Assembly (NCBI RefSeq): GCF_025698545.1
Contig: NC_068576.1
Span: 54,844,094-54,908,093, forward strand
Direction of reading: 5' to 3'
DNA: 64,000 nucleotides
Source of the DNA: Gossypium raimondii
Lineage: Eukaryota > Streptophyta > Magnoliopsida > Malvales > Malvaceae
Part shown: one piece after another, positions 1 to 12,225 of the stretch
Numbering within the stretch: position 1 is the first letter of the stretch
Layout of the letters: every line of letters begins with the position of its first letter
Program-made: the position numbers and the translations under genes
The notes under the pieces: generated by a model
The model's database searches: none
Told to the model about the DNA's origin: nothing
Seen by the model: the letters and a program-made list of their open reading frames with translations, nothing else

Positions 1-1680
1 GCAAGACCACCTTTACATTGGCACCCAAGATCTATAAGACCTTCTTCCTTCTCCTGTTGACAAACTCTGAAGGATAATACAGATAATAATGAGTAAAGAG
101 TATTCAATACTACAGATTGCTTTCAAGATTAATCTCAGAAAAACAAGTCGATGGCCAGGAAAGGGATGGTAGATTTAAGATTGCTAACAGACCGGCCAAT
201 TGAGTACTAGCTCAGTTGGCAGGCATGCATATATATTGCTACTGAAAGACTTGGAGGATGAGCATTGAGCATTGGAGAGTGCTTAGGCACGTAAGGTCCT
301 CCTCTAGTGGAGTTAGGGGTAAATTAGGAAACTCAACAAAGAAAAAGATTGTTGACTGACCACAATATATTAAGATGATCTGGAATGAAGCATTTTATTT
401 TTCTCAAGCCTAATCTTTATTCCTATTCCTAGGGATCTAACCTCACCAAAACCTTTATGCAGCTCATTCTTTTGGCAAATTATAACAAAACAGTACAATA
501 AATAAACACCCATTAGCACATAACATGATAAGAAAGTATAAACAGGAGAATTAAGACTTCCCACCAGACTAAGTGAAATGCTTAGGGCAATTAAGTGATT
601 AACCTGAACATATAAAGATTTTAATCTATGAGGCTTCAGTGAACATAGCTAACAGATACTCAAGACCATGTGACAATCTACACTCGTACGAGGAGTCCAT
701 CCTATTCAACAATAATCAAATATTGGAAACAAAAAATTTCAAAAGGCGCATAATAAATGAGAATACAGGATGTATGAAGTAAGACTGGTGGAAGATGAAA
801 AAATAATGATATACCTGCATTCCTCATCAGAACTACTGTTCCTCAAAAAATAGCCCTTTTGAGGAGCCACATGAGGCAATTCCTCCAAAACGCATTCCGT
901 ATCTTTTAATTGAGCTATCGGCTGCTGAGTTACATGAGACTCACCCTTTGTTACCACGATGGTTAACAATGTGGGACTGGACTCACAGGCTGAACCCCTA
1001 ACTGAGCCTGGTAGTCCTCCATCCTGAGGCAACACCTGGTTGTTTCCCTGCTTCTCAAGGTCAGGTTCAGGTAAATTACTGGAGTGGTAACTAGCTCTGG
1101 TGCTAGTCTCATTTGACCCTTCATTCAGCATCTGATTATAATTTACAGAGTATACACTTATCTCCTTTTGGTTCTAAAAGATTCAATTGTCGTGAATTTC
1201 CACAACACCCTCACTGTTAATTTCAAAAAATAAAACCCCATCAAAACTGCCAGTCAATTCAAAACCCTAGAGGTAACTCAGTTTTAACAAGAAAAACTGC
1301 AAAAGACCAGGCTTAAACCCTTCAAACAGAATGCAACAGATAGTTCCATAGTTTCATTACTTTGATTCTAAACTAGAAAAAATTCAAATAAAATACCATG
1401 AAACCAAAAGCAACCCATCATTGATAACCCAATAACAAGATGCACTACTTAAAATTTCAGCCTTAAAATTAGCTCAGAAAAACTGAAATTTCAATATTAA
1501 AAACAAAACATAAACAAAAGGAGTAAAAGTGTCATTTAAATTTCTATACAGAAAAGTGAGGAGACTGCACCTAAAGAATGCTTGTTTCCTTTGAATCACT
1601 GATGAGTTTGCTGACAGTCGAGAGTTGAACAAACAACAGCAACAATAGGAACAAGAAACCATAGAAGAAAGTGGAGAGAG
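1..1680 (-). CDS. RING-CH (MARCH-type) E3 ubiquitin ligase, 5' part
   Basis: Coding exon 1131-815 begins with ATG at 1131 and ends at TGC-AG with donor GT at 814-813. The next exon starts at 66 after a CAG acceptor and runs off the window edge. Joined, they read SDEECRVCQQEKEEG and then LIDLGCQCKGGLA, the first half of a RING-CH (C4HC3) zinc finger: Cys-x2-Cys, then Cys-x-Cys before a GGLA turn. RING-CH proteins usually bind E2 enzymes and ubiquitinate membrane proteins. The first ~100 residues are polar and low-complexity. The ATG lies directly after a possible acceptor (ATAATCAG), and CATTCTTTAG/GTGCAG near 1571 is a plausible leader donor, so a noncoding first exon at about 1572-1680 with a leader intron is likely. 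The rest of the finger and any membrane segments lie outside the window. The motif is clear; the exact subfamily is not. Confidence 0.75.
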
Positions 1681-1689
1681 AAACTATAA

Positions 1690-3057
1690 GTTACTGATTA
1701 AATAGAGATGACGGTTTTTTTTCTTCTTTTTTTAAGAAATTTACGAATTAATAACTACAAATTGGGTTAACCAACAGACGAAGAATCTTTCGTTTTTAAT
1801 AACGCAACGCCACGGGGTAAGGTGGACCGGACCGACTCCCTCCCTTTCGTGTTGTTCTAAACTTTGAAAAAATTAAATATTTAATCCCTATACTTAAAAA
1901 GTTAAAAAATTAAGTTCATCCTTTTTTTGTTTTTTGAAAATTTCAGTCTAATCATTAAAATAGTAAATATTTTCTATCAAAATTTATCAATTTAAAATTA
2001 TAATTACTTTGTTTTCACTTCTCATATGAGGAAGCATATGATTAGCAAAAAGATTTTTAAATTGAAGCAATAAGATCTAAGGATCAAATATCAAATTATA
2101 TACAAGTACATGGACTAAAAGCAAATTTTAGCCTTTTTTTTTCTTTTTTTTCTCTTCTAAAAATCTATTCAACCTCGAATTAGAGATTTTGATAAATCAT
2201 ATTAAATTTTGATACATTTTTAAAATTTAAATCCGAAATTTAAAAGATTAATAAATAATTTTTTTATATAAGAGATTTTAATTTTAGATCACTGACTTAG
2301 CTTTCCACGTTTGTTTGCTAACTTATATCAGTGGCTAAAAAATTTTGCGGAAAGCTGGCTTTTTTTAGAAGGAAAAAAAAACCCCGAAAATGACGGTGAA
2401 AATGGTGTTACTCTAACTTATTGTTAAGGGCAATCAAATTTGGTACACAAGGGGAATGAAGGGTAGCTATCAACCCCATCTCATCTGGCTTATTATATAG
2501 TATTAAATGTAGATTGCATGTTTGGCATGTCAAGGCATTAAGACAGGCAAGATATTTGTGTGGTATTCCATCTCTTTTTTAATCATCCATAATTAGCATT
2601 TGGGACAGCCAATAATTATCTGTATTCTTGGATGACTGCTCACCTTATTAAAGAAGTAGATGTTCAATACTAACATTAAGTTAATAGGTATCATGTCGGT
2701 CCTTGTTAACGTGAGATGTATTATTCGTTTCATAATTTTATTGATAAAAAACAGTCTTATTTTATTTTATTTTAAAATTTTTAATTGTTAATTAAAACAC
2801 ATGATATTTTTAAAAAATTAAAATTATATAACATACCATATAATTATTCTAAAATTAATAATGTAAACACTTATTTAATATATAGTTACATTATTGATAC
2901 CATTATTATTTTATGGACTAGCATAAATAAAGATAAATGAGGCCTTAACTTGTTGGTTAAAGCAAAGGTCTTGACTCTTGAGTCTCTAGTAAACTCATAT
3001 TCATGTTTTATTATACACATTTGTGATATTTGAGTCTTATCTCATTTTGTGAGTGTG
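1690..3057. other. Intergenic, AT-rich
   Basis: No coding signal. It should contain the promoter of the minus-strand RING-CH gene near 1690-1900. The rest is AT-rich with T runs. About 2940-3050 reads like a degraded tRNA-like repeat (a TTGGTTAAAGC stretch, then a TTGAGT run), but it is too weak to call. Confidence 0.5.
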
Positions 3058-3641
3058 TAGACCTGATCATAAGTCGGGTCACTTGTTCAGGCTTGAAGGC
3101 CTACTTGAAAAGTGGAAGGATTTGGACAAAATTATATCCTGAAAATGGACTTGGACTAAAAAATAAGATTTATTTTTTAAATGGGCCGGGCCTCGAGTAG
3201 AATTTTTTTGGCTCGGATTCAGCTCGAATCAACATAAACTTCCTATTTGTTTTTGCTATTATTTCGCTACTATATTGTTAATATTTTGTAATTGTTTGAA
3301 TATGGTATAACTTTTGTTTTACAGTTAATTTTGCTACTATTTTAGAGAGATTTGATGGTTAAATTACAACTATCTTATTGCTTAAGTATAAAGTATTTTT
3401 GTAATGTCTTTTCAATTTATTGAAAAACATTTATTTTATTATTTTTAGTGTATTTTTTGTTTTTAATTTTGTTTTCATATAAAAGAATAATCTTAAAAAA
3501 AATTAATGAGTGGGATGGGTCGAGCTCTGGTTTAACATTTTTAACCTGGGCTGAACTTGGAGTAAAATTTTAAACCATTTTTTGAGTTAAACTCGAACCT
3601 AAAATTCTGCATTGACCCGACCCGACTCATGATTAAGTCTA
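3058..3641. mobile_element. Short TIR element (MITE-like)
   Basis: The left end TAGACCTGATCATAAGTCGG and the reverse complement of the right end TAGACTTAATCATGAGTCGG match in 17 of 20 positions, giving terminal inverted repeats of about 25 bp around a 584-bp AT-rich body. Both ends continue into related GGGTC/GGGCC-type sequence. No ORF and no clear target duplication are seen. Pieces of similar sequence occur near 35880-35970 and 59455-59790, so this is an interspersed family. The superfamily cannot be set from one copy. Confidence 0.55.
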
Positions 3642-4456
3642 TGCTTGTACCATGTGTGAGTTATTTTTTATTCTTCATTCGCTATACTTTATACTGTTGC
3701 TGTGCTTGTAATTGTACTGTCTTACATTATTCGCACCTTAAAAAAAAAACTCTACAAGCAAGTTAGAAAAACCACCTATTTTTTTTATTTTAAATAATTA
3801 TATATTCATAAGGGCCCAATGCAGGCCCAAGGAGTTCTTTGAGGTCCTGGTGAGACGTAAGAATCAATACAAGCTTTTGATGCAGCCGTGTGGATTGTTC
3901 AATGACCGATAACCCACCCAAATATCCAATACCAAATTAATGCTTTTATCTGATCCAAATTCAAAAAATTTAATTGGAAACAGCTCTGCCCTACCCGAAG
4001 CCGATCTTTTATTTTTTATATATATAAAAAATGAAAAATCAAAGCTCAAAGAGACAACTTCAATGCAGAGAACGGTGTCATGTTCATGGCATTAGAGTTA
4101 TTATGAATACTAGGATGGAATGGCACGCTTTGACAAGTGCCTCTACCACTACGATTCTTTCCCTTCAAATCTCTTCAATGAAAAATAAAATCATATCAGA
4201 AGAGCGTAAGAGTGACAAAAGTATATATAATCTGTATCAGTTTAACCAATACTCAAGAAATCTCTCTGCTTTAATCTGAGAATAAATTGAAAAAAAAATA
4301 TCCTTGAATTGCCATGGAAGGCACTTCTTTATTCCCTATCAAACAGACCTTTTGTTCCTACACCTATTCTTATATTTAAATGTTTATTTCAGTTTCAGCT
4401 CCAAACTCCAAATCATAATTTGCCCTGCTTTGTTTTTTTCTTTGTTTTGCTAAATA
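3642..4456. promoter_or_regulatory. Upstream region of the gene at 4457
   Basis: No gene is supported here. A TATATTTAAA stretch near 4370 could serve as a TATA box, with a pyrimidine-rich leader (about 4385-4445) up to the ATG. No other element is recognised. Confidence 0.3.
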
Positions 4457-4945
4457 ATGCCTCTGGAAACATGCAAGCCTGACCATTCCTCTGGTGAAGG
4501 AGATAAGCATACTAGATTACTTGATAAAGAAGTCAAAGACATGGTCTCCGCCATTACTCGCCGTGTTGCCGGTATTCATAAACCGGGATCGAGCCACGTC
4601 GGAGATGATGGTGATGACGATCTGCATGGTGTTGGAATCATCACGCTTGCAGGAAGCAATGCCGGGGCAACAATGCGAAGCGAGGTGGATGAGAAATCCA
4701 GCAGTCCTCATGGGATTTCACTTGGGGGGGAGCCTGATGAATGGAGTACCTATGTTAACAGCAATTTCCAAGCTGTTAACAATTCGATCATGTTCGAGAG
4801 CAGCTATAACGCCAACGATCCCGGCGTTCATTTGGACGTCTCGGATGTTCCTGAACGTGAAGGCAAGAAGTCAACAGATAAGCATAGGAGGGGAAAGAAA
4901 ATAGAAAACGATTCCGCCAAAGCTGAACTTACCGATTCCGATTAA
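4457..4945 (+). CDS. Small plant protein of unknown function, 162 aa
   Basis: A single exon encodes 162 residues, from the ATG in AATAATGCC to TAA. It has no signal peptide or membrane segment. It is hydrophilic, with an acidic run (GDDGDDDLHG, about residues 50-59), then VGIITLAGSNAGATMRSE (about 59-76), then a lysine-rich tail with RRGKKIE and an acidic end. The ITLAG..GA.M segment recalls short plant proteins of unknown function; that is memory, not a search. The GC-richer coding stretch in AT-rich surroundings, the sensible start context and the full-length frame support a real gene. A second long frame (4494-4904) lies in the same DNA but has poorer composition. Function is unknown. Confidence 0.7.
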   Translation: MPLETCKPDHSSGEGDKHTRLLDKEVKDMVSAITRRVAGIHKPGSSHVGDDGDDDLHGVGIITLAGSNAGATMRSEVDEKSSSPHGISLGGEPDEWSTYVNSNFQAVNNSIMFESSYNANDPGVHLDVSDVPEREGKKSTDKHRRGKKIENDSAKAELTDSD

Positions 4946-5736
4946 CATGGTCTTGTCCCAATATACTTTGCATACTATAAATCTTTGTATTGTTTTACTA
5001 TGCTTCTTCTCGTATTATGTCTTTGATTATATACCATTTTGGCTGTTTTCTGCATTATTGTTAGCCAAATAATGATAGAGTGTTTGAACTTTCAAGTTCA
5101 TACTTGTCCTCTTGTGTCTTTAATTGCAATAAGAAGGCCTGTTGTGATGAATAAAATGGTCTATCACTTGTTTCTTATCGCCCTTCTAAACTGACATTTC
5201 CGGCACAAAGATATCAGAGACCGCAAAGTCTATGAACCCCCGGTATGCAATCGGGATTCAGTTGAACTGAGGAATGAACAAGTCTAGATGGTGCATTTCA
5301 ATATCAGTTAATTTATTATAACAATGTGTAGGCTCTGAAGGAAAAGCTACCACCATATATACCTTAATGCAACATATGTAGCAGTCATAAACCGATGGAT
5401 AAGCATATTACTCGAGTGCCAGAGATACTGTATTTGATAACAAGGTTTATCGCTCAAGCATGGTTTTTCCATGTGAAACAGCACTATGTAACTTGGAGGA
5501 TCAAATTAAGTTAGTCATAGGGTCAGGGTTATGTTTGAATTGTCTTTTTTAAATTTCCTTGATAAACTTTATCATCCATCACAAACTTGTTAAAAAAAGT
5601 AAAACTTTTTTTGATGTTGATTTCCTTGTTGTGGAACAATTGAACAAGGGAAGTTGAAAACATATTTGGTGGTATTAATTAAGAGGGTTATTTGAATACC
5701 ACAAAGAAATGAACTTGAACAGGAGGCAGCAAAATG
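4946..5736. other. Intergenic between convergent genes
   Basis: Holds the 3' flank of the plus-strand small gene and that of the minus-strand WAT1-like gene. No ORF or repeat is supported. Confidence 0.5.
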
Positions 5737-7727
5737 CTACTTGGTCTCGGGATAACTTGAATCGCAAGCAACTGTGATGACCGGTAGTTGAACCTCTTGT
5801 TCCCTAATCTCTTTGGCTTCTTGTGCAATTTTCAAAGCACAGTTCTGCATCTCTCTGTTCTTGCCCCAAAGAAGAATATACAATCCGAGAATGACAATGA
5901 TCGAACCCAACAAACTGTTCATTGGAGTGTAGCAGGGAAGAAAATTAGCAGTCGAGCATTCATCAGCTTGCAAGTACATAAGCAAATATACTGATTAATT
6001 GGGACATGAGATAGTTAATTACCTCCCAAGATTTAGTTGCTCATGGAGTAAGGGGATGTCAAACATGGCTGCCATTATCTGGACAAGTGGACTAAAGGCT
6101 GCTGTGAAGACCGGACCCCTCTTCTTGACACACCATGCCATTCCGACGTACGACAAGCCAGACCCGATCATTCCCTGCAAAAACAAAACAATAGCATGAA
6201 AATCGGGGAATGGAAAGTACTGATTTTGTTTGTAATGTTCTCCATTTTTGGTCAATGGAATCTATTTGGATAGTTTATTCAGGGACTGGAGAGACACTAA
6301 TGTTATCTGTACTGCAACCAGGAAATACAAAATTACAAAAAAAAAAAAAAGATGCGTAGAATTGAAGCTTGGATACGTAGAATTGAAGTTGGAATCTATG
6401 CCTCTCTTTTTTATACTTTTGGTTGAATGGTAACATGGAAAAAGATGTGGTGAAGAAAGCTAGCCTAACCTACAAGACAGCATATACCTAGGCCAGCCTT
6501 TCGTCTACTCCTCGACCCAAAACCCGTGGTTGGGTTAAAACCTCTGTTTCTCGGACTCTTTATTTTACCAAAAGTACTCATGTTCGGCATATATTCAAAC
6601 ACGAGTATGTGGTTAAAACTTACTGAGTTTGGATAGCATAGGTTAAAACTTACTGCATAGAGGACAGTTATGATTTCCACTTTTCCCTTCAGTACCCACA
6701 TGGAAAGGTCCCTGCTTGTAAACAAGCTTAAGGCAGCCGATTGAATGGCACCAAAGAAAGACATGATTGCAGTGCTGGAGAATTGGCAAGGGTATCTTCT
6801 TCCAACAAATGATTGAATGATAAACCAAGAAGACCACAACAGGGTTCCCACTACCAGCGCTAAGCAACCAATAGTCCACCTCTGTGCCCTTCTAGAAGGG
6901 CTCAGCTTGACGACATTCGCCACAGTTTGAGCCACAGCGTGTGAGTGTTGGTGTTTGAACAAAGGCCTTCCTTTATAAAGTGTTAGTAGCAAGCCTCCTC
7001 CGACACAAATCACCGAACCGAGTATTTTGGCTCTCCCACTGTTGCTTTTGAGGTTCACAGTTTCGATCCTGCAGTACAAGAGAGGATTGGTAGCCAAGTT
7101 TTGCAGAAGAACATAGTACCGGTTTAAAACAAGGGATAAATTCGCATCGATACCGGAATGGTAATGCCATTATAAACGTGACAACCGGTACCATGTTGAC
7201 GAAAGCGCATGCGAATGTAGCGGATGTGTATTGAATTCCAAGGAGAAAGAAGTACTGCGTTAGTGAGGCCCTACAAGGAAATTACTAAGTTAGATTTTCC
7301 TGTTATGATATCCATGAATCTATAGTTGAATAATGAAATATAAACTAACCCGACGATTGCACTGCAAAAGAGGTAACATAAAATGCGCGGTGTGAGCTTT
7401 GGCCTGGTGTTCCTGCAAGCAATCTCAGTGCTTAATCAGCTGCTGAAATTAATGAAAAAAAGTTGGAAAAATTTTGTGAAAATTTATGAAACGGAAAGGT
7501 AAAGGGAATAATGGAGAGTGAGAGAGCTTCATATACCTTTCCCAAAAGTAACCAATGGGGGCCAAGAAAATTGTAGAGATTGACAACCGGAATGTTATGA
7601 GAACCAAATGGTTCATCCCATCATCAAGGACTTTCTTAAGAAGAATATTCACCACAGCAAAAGAAAAATCTATTGCTATCATTAGGAAAAAAGGGTTCCA
7701 TTCATTACAGCTTTTCAATTCAGCCAT
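5737..7727 (-). CDS. WAT1-related (nodulin MtN21 / EamA) transporter
   Basis: Six exons join in frame: 7727-7537, 7412-7350, 7270-7154, 7068-6654, 6174-6023 and 5914-5737, giving 371 residues, the usual length for WAT1-related plant transporters. All introns are GT..AG. The start used is MAELKSCNEW at 7727; an in-frame ATG five codons upstream (7742) is also possible. The protein has about ten hydrophobic helices in two EamA/DMT repeats. Family hallmarks are FRLSISTIFLAPIGYFWER, the LPFRIETVNLKSNSGRAK join across exons 3-4, and GMAWCVKKRGPVFTAAFSPL in the second repeat. Founding members act at vacuolar or plasma membranes, and WAT1 itself moves auxin; this protein's substrate cannot be read from sequence. 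No damage is seen. Confidence 0.88.
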
Positions 7728-7742
7728 TGAATCAAACAACAC

Positions 7743-9715
7743 CAGCGATCAAGAGAACTAAAGCTAAGAGCAACAGGTGCTACCTCTCTCTTTGACTGTT
7801 TTTGTGTATGAACTGAGAGACAAATAGAAAATCTATAGAGCTCTAAATAGACGGAGTCTGGAATAAGTGGGAAGAAAGCAAGATTAAAATTCTTCAAATC
7901 ACATCAATGCTTTAAGCAACCAACTTTAGCAATAGTTTAATAAAATTATTCTCATCTTTCTTTCTTTTTTATCACTTTTGTTTGAATGATCCTAATGGAG
8001 ATTAGTTTGGAATCCTCCTTTGCCAGGCCCCTGGCGAGATATATCGAAAAAAAAGCATCGATGCATGTCGACTAGCTCTTCCTGATCTTCATACTAGTCA
8101 AGTTTTTACGATAATATTTCATCATATTTCATCATATAGGGGGGCATATTCTGAAATTCTGATTAGGGGTGTAGGAGAAAAAAATTTATACTCTCATGCA
8201 TGGCATCAAATACTTGATCTTTGAAACAGGAGAAGAGACCCTACAACGTGGGACGCAAGAACAATGTGTCAAATCTTTTGTACCCACTGATAGTTGGAAG
8301 AGATGGTGATATCCAAGAACTGGATGCACCCCCCCTCCCCTCATCTTTGATTTTTTATTGAAGTGAAATAAATCTAACTATTTGCTCTTTGAACCTTTCT
8401 TCAATTTCAATCCAAGTGCTGAGTGTTTTTTCAACTTTTACACGTTTACTTTTAAATGTTCTTTTATCCAATAAAGGCTAAACATCTTTAACTTTTATAG
8501 TCCAATCTCAACAAATTGTTCCCACCGAGTCTTTAACTAATTTTCCATCTTTGTATATTTTGGATAGTTGGCATTTATTCCAGGTAAAATGCTCTAAAAA
8601 AAAGAATTCATCCCTGCATTTAGTATTTAATCATTCTGCACATATTCCACATGGATCATAAGTTAATTGGGTTAAAGTTATCCCAGAATCAAAAAATTAA
8701 AGTAGCCATCAAGCCTTCATGTTAGAAAACTGGTGTTATTCTGCAGATTTGGTGGTTTACATGTAAAAGATCATGCAAGGGATGCTTTCGGGTTTCGGCT
8801 TTTAACCGATATTACCTGGATTTAGGTACATGTCTAACACGAGTATTTTAAAAAAAAAATGAAAAACTCGGATAACATTTTCTACTGAATTTCTCCACCC
8901 TTCCTACTTTCCTTAAATTATGCAGGCATTGAGAAAGAGATTATGATTCTAGATGCCAAGAAAACAACTTTGCTGTGACCACGACCATTCGTTTGTCAAC
9001 TTTTGTGACTCACCACACCGTACTGCCTATCTTAGAATGGCAGCTAAATTGGACCCACCTATCTCTCTTTTTGACCTTTTTATGCCATGGAATAACATGA
9101 AAAAATATAAAATGTTTAAGGAAATAGCAAAAACTCCTTGGTCCACTCATTCAGTACCCTTACACATTCTCAAGCAACTTAGAAATCTAAAGGAAGATTT
9201 TGACTATATTTGTTCCTAAAATATTGGCAAAAGTATTTCAATATTCTGTTTCTTTTTCCCTCTGGTTATGCCTCTAAATCTAGCATTAGTTCCCTCAGCC
9301 ACGTTTAAGAAAGAATTTGATGACTGTTAGTGACCCTTTTGATAGTTTCATCCATACCTTTCATTATTAAGGAAAGTGTCTCGAAGTATAAGTTTTGGCA
9401 CCTTTTAGTTCACCCGATAGATATCAACAAGTTTAGTAGAGTCATGTAATTCTGCACATGTATTTTTTCAATAATTGCATGTAAATTAGAGGAGGGTTTT
9501 TTCTGAAATGAAAGATGTCTTATTAGTATTTGATTTTTCATATTCTGTGTTTTTTCCATGAAAAGAAGCATTCAAATTGCAGCTTAATTGAGATTCAATT
9601 AGCACAAAGCAAAGAATGATTAGTTGGTGAATGTTGTTGTACAACAATTTATAAAGAAATAGAGAATGAAAGAATTGTATTAATCATGCATGATGAATCT
9701 GTGACTGGATTGACA
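7743..9715. other. Intergenic, no gene supported
   Basis: Contains the upstream region of the WAT1-like gene (about 7743-7950) and the 3' flank of the ERF gene (about 9600-9715). An 88-codon frame at 8953-9219 has no recognisable domain and ordinary AT-rich composition. No repeats stand out. Confidence 0.5.
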
Positions 9716-10636
9716 TCAATCAAGCACAGACGAAACATACAAGTAGGGATCCCCCCAAGAGCCAATAGGACCACTCAAAGTGTTATTGTCACATTGAAGA
9801 AACTGCTGTTCCGATGACCAAACACCTTCCGTCGTTGTTCCATCGATTTGGGAGATCGGCATGTTCACCGGAAACTCTATTTGGCACCGGTTTGGAAACG
9901 ACAAGTCCATCGTCGATACAGCTGTCCCTGGTAGTGGCCATGTTGATGTAGCAGCAGTCAAAGTAGAGATATCGAACAAGCCATTGGGAGGGACTTGGTT
10001 CATCTGTGCACCCCATGTTGCAGCTTCAAATGAAGGTTCATTGGACCAAATCATGCTTGTCATAGATGGTGTTTGGCTTTGAACAGGTTGATGCCATTGT
10101 GCCTCAATATGACCTACTGCAACTTCACCATCACGCTCACGGTCAGGCTTGCTGGTAGGACCCTGAACGAGGTTCATGTTTCCAATTCTTTGAGGAGGAG
10201 GAACCACAGCAGGATTAGCAAGTGAAAGGACTTTAAGCCCTTTACCATCAAGCAACTTGGCCTTGAGTGCACCAATAAACCCATCACCATCATCACTTCC
10301 CCCCTTCCCACAGGCTTCTTCAAACGAGAAAGGCTGAAGTTTATCAAATGAAAAGCGGTTGGTAGACGAGCTAGAAGCCAACTGAGGACCAGGTAGTTCG
10401 AAGTTGGTACGGGCATTAGCCCCACGCAACGCCCGAGCAGCATCGTCGTAAGCTCGAGCTGCTTCCTCGGCGGTATCAAAAGTTCCCAGCCAAAGCCTGA
10501 CTTTTTGCAAAGAGTCTTTGATCTCAGCCACCCACCTCCCTGATGGTCTTTGCCTAACTCCCACGAATCTATGGTGTCCTCTAGACGATGACTTCTTTTT
10601 ACCACCCACTACATCAGCACGGATAGGAACTGACAT
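9716..10636 (-). CDS. AP2/ERF transcription factor (ERN/RAP2-11-like)
   Basis: A single exon encodes 306 residues. One AP2/ERF domain spans about residues 23-80: [18 protein letters not shown], then the WLG motif (49-51), then [18 protein letters not shown]. Ala and Asp at the ERF-type positions of AEIKD point to GCC-box binding rather than DREB type. A basic patch ([12 protein letters not shown]) just before the domain may be a nuclear signal. The long C-terminal part is Gln/Ser/Pro-rich and ends in ...SVLD, as expected of an activation region. ERF proteins act in the nucleus in stress, nutrient or symbiosis responses; the ERN/RAP2-11 label is from memory of the [14 protein letters not shown] style and is tentative. 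It lies about 2.6 kb from a tandem paralog in the same orientation. Confidence 0.88.
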   Translation of the reverse strand: MSVPIRADVVGGKKKSSSRGHHRFVGVRQRPSGRWVAEIKDSLQKVRLWLGTFDTAEEAARAYDDAARALRGANARTNFELPGPQLASSSSTNRFSFDKLQPFSFEEACGKGGSDDGDGFIGALKAKLLDGKGLKVLSLANPAVVPPPQRIGNMNLVQGPTSKPDRERDGEVAVGHIEAQWHQPVQSQTPSMTSMIWSNEPSFEAATWGAQMNQVPPNGLFDISTLTAATSTWPLPGTAVSTMDLSFPNRCQIEFPVNMPISQIDGTTTEGVWSSEQQFLQCDNNTLSGPIGSWGDPYLYVSSVLD

Positions 10637-10820
10637 AGTTAATTTCTTCCTTTTATCGAACCTCTGAGTAGCCGAGGTTTAGATTTCTTATAACGGCGGG
10701 TTTCGAACGGGAATCTTTGGTATGCCATCAGCCGACAACAAAGAAAATGGCAAAACCCGAGGCTTAAAATATTGGGATGTCAATTGCGGCAGGCCTAGTT
10801 TATATCGAGGCAATTACTAA
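10637..10820 (-). promoter_or_regulatory. Proximal promoter shared by the two ERF paralogs
   Basis: Upstream of the ATG this gene reads AATTAACT next to the start, then GAGTAGCCGAGG, a TTATAA core, GGCAAAACC and TTTATATCGAGGCAATTAC. The same blocks in the same order sit upstream of the second ERF gene (14904-15072), so the duplication carried the promoter along. Confidence 0.65.
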
Positions 10821-11609
10821 AAATACAGTAGCCAGTAATTAAAACATGAATTTGTTGTATTTTATTCTTGTTACAAGTAGAATCAAGTTAGCAACTCCAA
10901 TTTTAAAATAGAGCAGTAAAAATTGGGATTATTTTTTTATAAGGGTTAGAAGTAGGTGTTGTCGAAATTAATACCAAGCTTGAATATACAATTTTAAAGT
11001 AATTATATATATTAAATTTGAGGCTAATATATATTAAAAAAATTTATGGGGCAACTTTTTTTGGTAAATTTATTGAATCATTTATTTTCATTTTGAAATT
11101 AATTGATAATATTTTATGTTTTAAATTTATTTAATTTCATTGATCCTGTTTTTGTAAATATTTATATATGTTAAATATTTTTTAAATATCAGTAAATTTA
11201 AAATGATGTATTGAGCAGATTTCAATAAGAAAAAGGATATATCCACGTAGACACTCCATTGTTATATAGCTTTTAGAGACATGAAAAATGAAAGGATGAT
11301 GAAACCTATTTTTCTTAAATCACTTTATCTTTTAGGTGTTAACCACCATAGGAAGTGACTATGATTTCCTTTTAATGATTTATTTGTTTTTGTGATTTGT
11401 TTTTAGTTTGTATATTATAATTTTATTTGCTATATACTTGTAGACGACAGAACATTAGATAAGATTAACGGGTTAGCTACGCGATCTATATTCTTTCCAA
11501 TTATTTTACCATTTTTAATTACCATTTAACGTTTCACCTCATTTTTTTCAAACTAAAAATCTTGTAGATTTAAAAGATGTATGTGTGTTTAAAAATGACA
11601 TATAATAGT

Positions 11610-11800
11610 CGATTGGGTCTTAACTCGATTGGTATGGATATTGTTGCCAATAATGCAGGAGAATATGGTTTCAAGTGCGTTAAAACGCATTATCCTCCTA
11701 TTTATGAGTTTAGGAGGGGTTATACCTAACTCTAGATATTGTGTCAAAAGATCAGATATGATAAAAAATAACTAATGAAATGTATGGATTGAAACTAATT
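11610..11800 (+). repeat. tRNA-like SINE-type repeat copy
   Basis: GGGTCTTAACTCGATTGGTA resembles an RNA polymerase III box A, and GGTTTCAAGTGCGTTAAAAC a box B. It is followed by CGCATTATCC, TTTATGAG and GTGTCAAAA. A second diverged copy at 35455-35600 has the same order (TATTCGAGTGCGCTGAAGCG, then TATTATC, AGGGAAGAGCTATG, TGTATAAAA). The SINE call is an inference from these boxes. Confidence 0.45.
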
Positions 11801-11804
11801 AATC

Positions 11805-12225
11805 ATAATTTTATTGGTTTTTTATAAAGTGAAAAGACTAAAATATTACTTATTTTAATTACGAAAGGACATTCTCGTAACTTTCTAACGAGTTGGTGAA
11901 CTGGTTGAAGGTGACAACAACCCAATCAACGGTATAGATATACAACTGATAGAGCTATTAAAGTGTGCATAATAAAATTAAAATATATACAAAATATTAA
12001 AGTAAAACTTTAACTGAGTGGTAAATTAAAGATTTTACTAATATAATTGGTGTGGGTTCAAATTTCACGCTATGCATATTTTTATTAGTTTTTTTTATAA
12101 AGTGAAAAGATTAAAATACTCTCGAATAATATTATTTATTTTAATTATGAAAGGACACTCTCTGAACTTTCTAATGAGTTGGTGACCCGGTTGAGGGTGA
12201 TACCAACTCAATCATTAGAGTTTGC
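11805..12225. repeat. Repeat of about 290-bp period with tRNA-like block
   Basis: GAGTTGGTGAACTGGTTGAA near 11890 recurs as GAGTTGGTGACCCGGTTGAG near 12176, a period of about 289 bp. Between them come ATAATAAAATTAAAATATAT, a tRNA-like block (CTGAGTGGTAAA, then GTGTGGGTTCAAATTTCACG, box-B-like) and a TTTATAAAGTGAAAAGATTA block that also precedes the first copy. The same order is seen at 52205-52520. Confidence 0.55.

Noticed and set aside
8953-9219. 88-codon plus-strand frame
   Set aside because: No recognisable domain, no splice context, composition like the surrounding AT-rich DNA.
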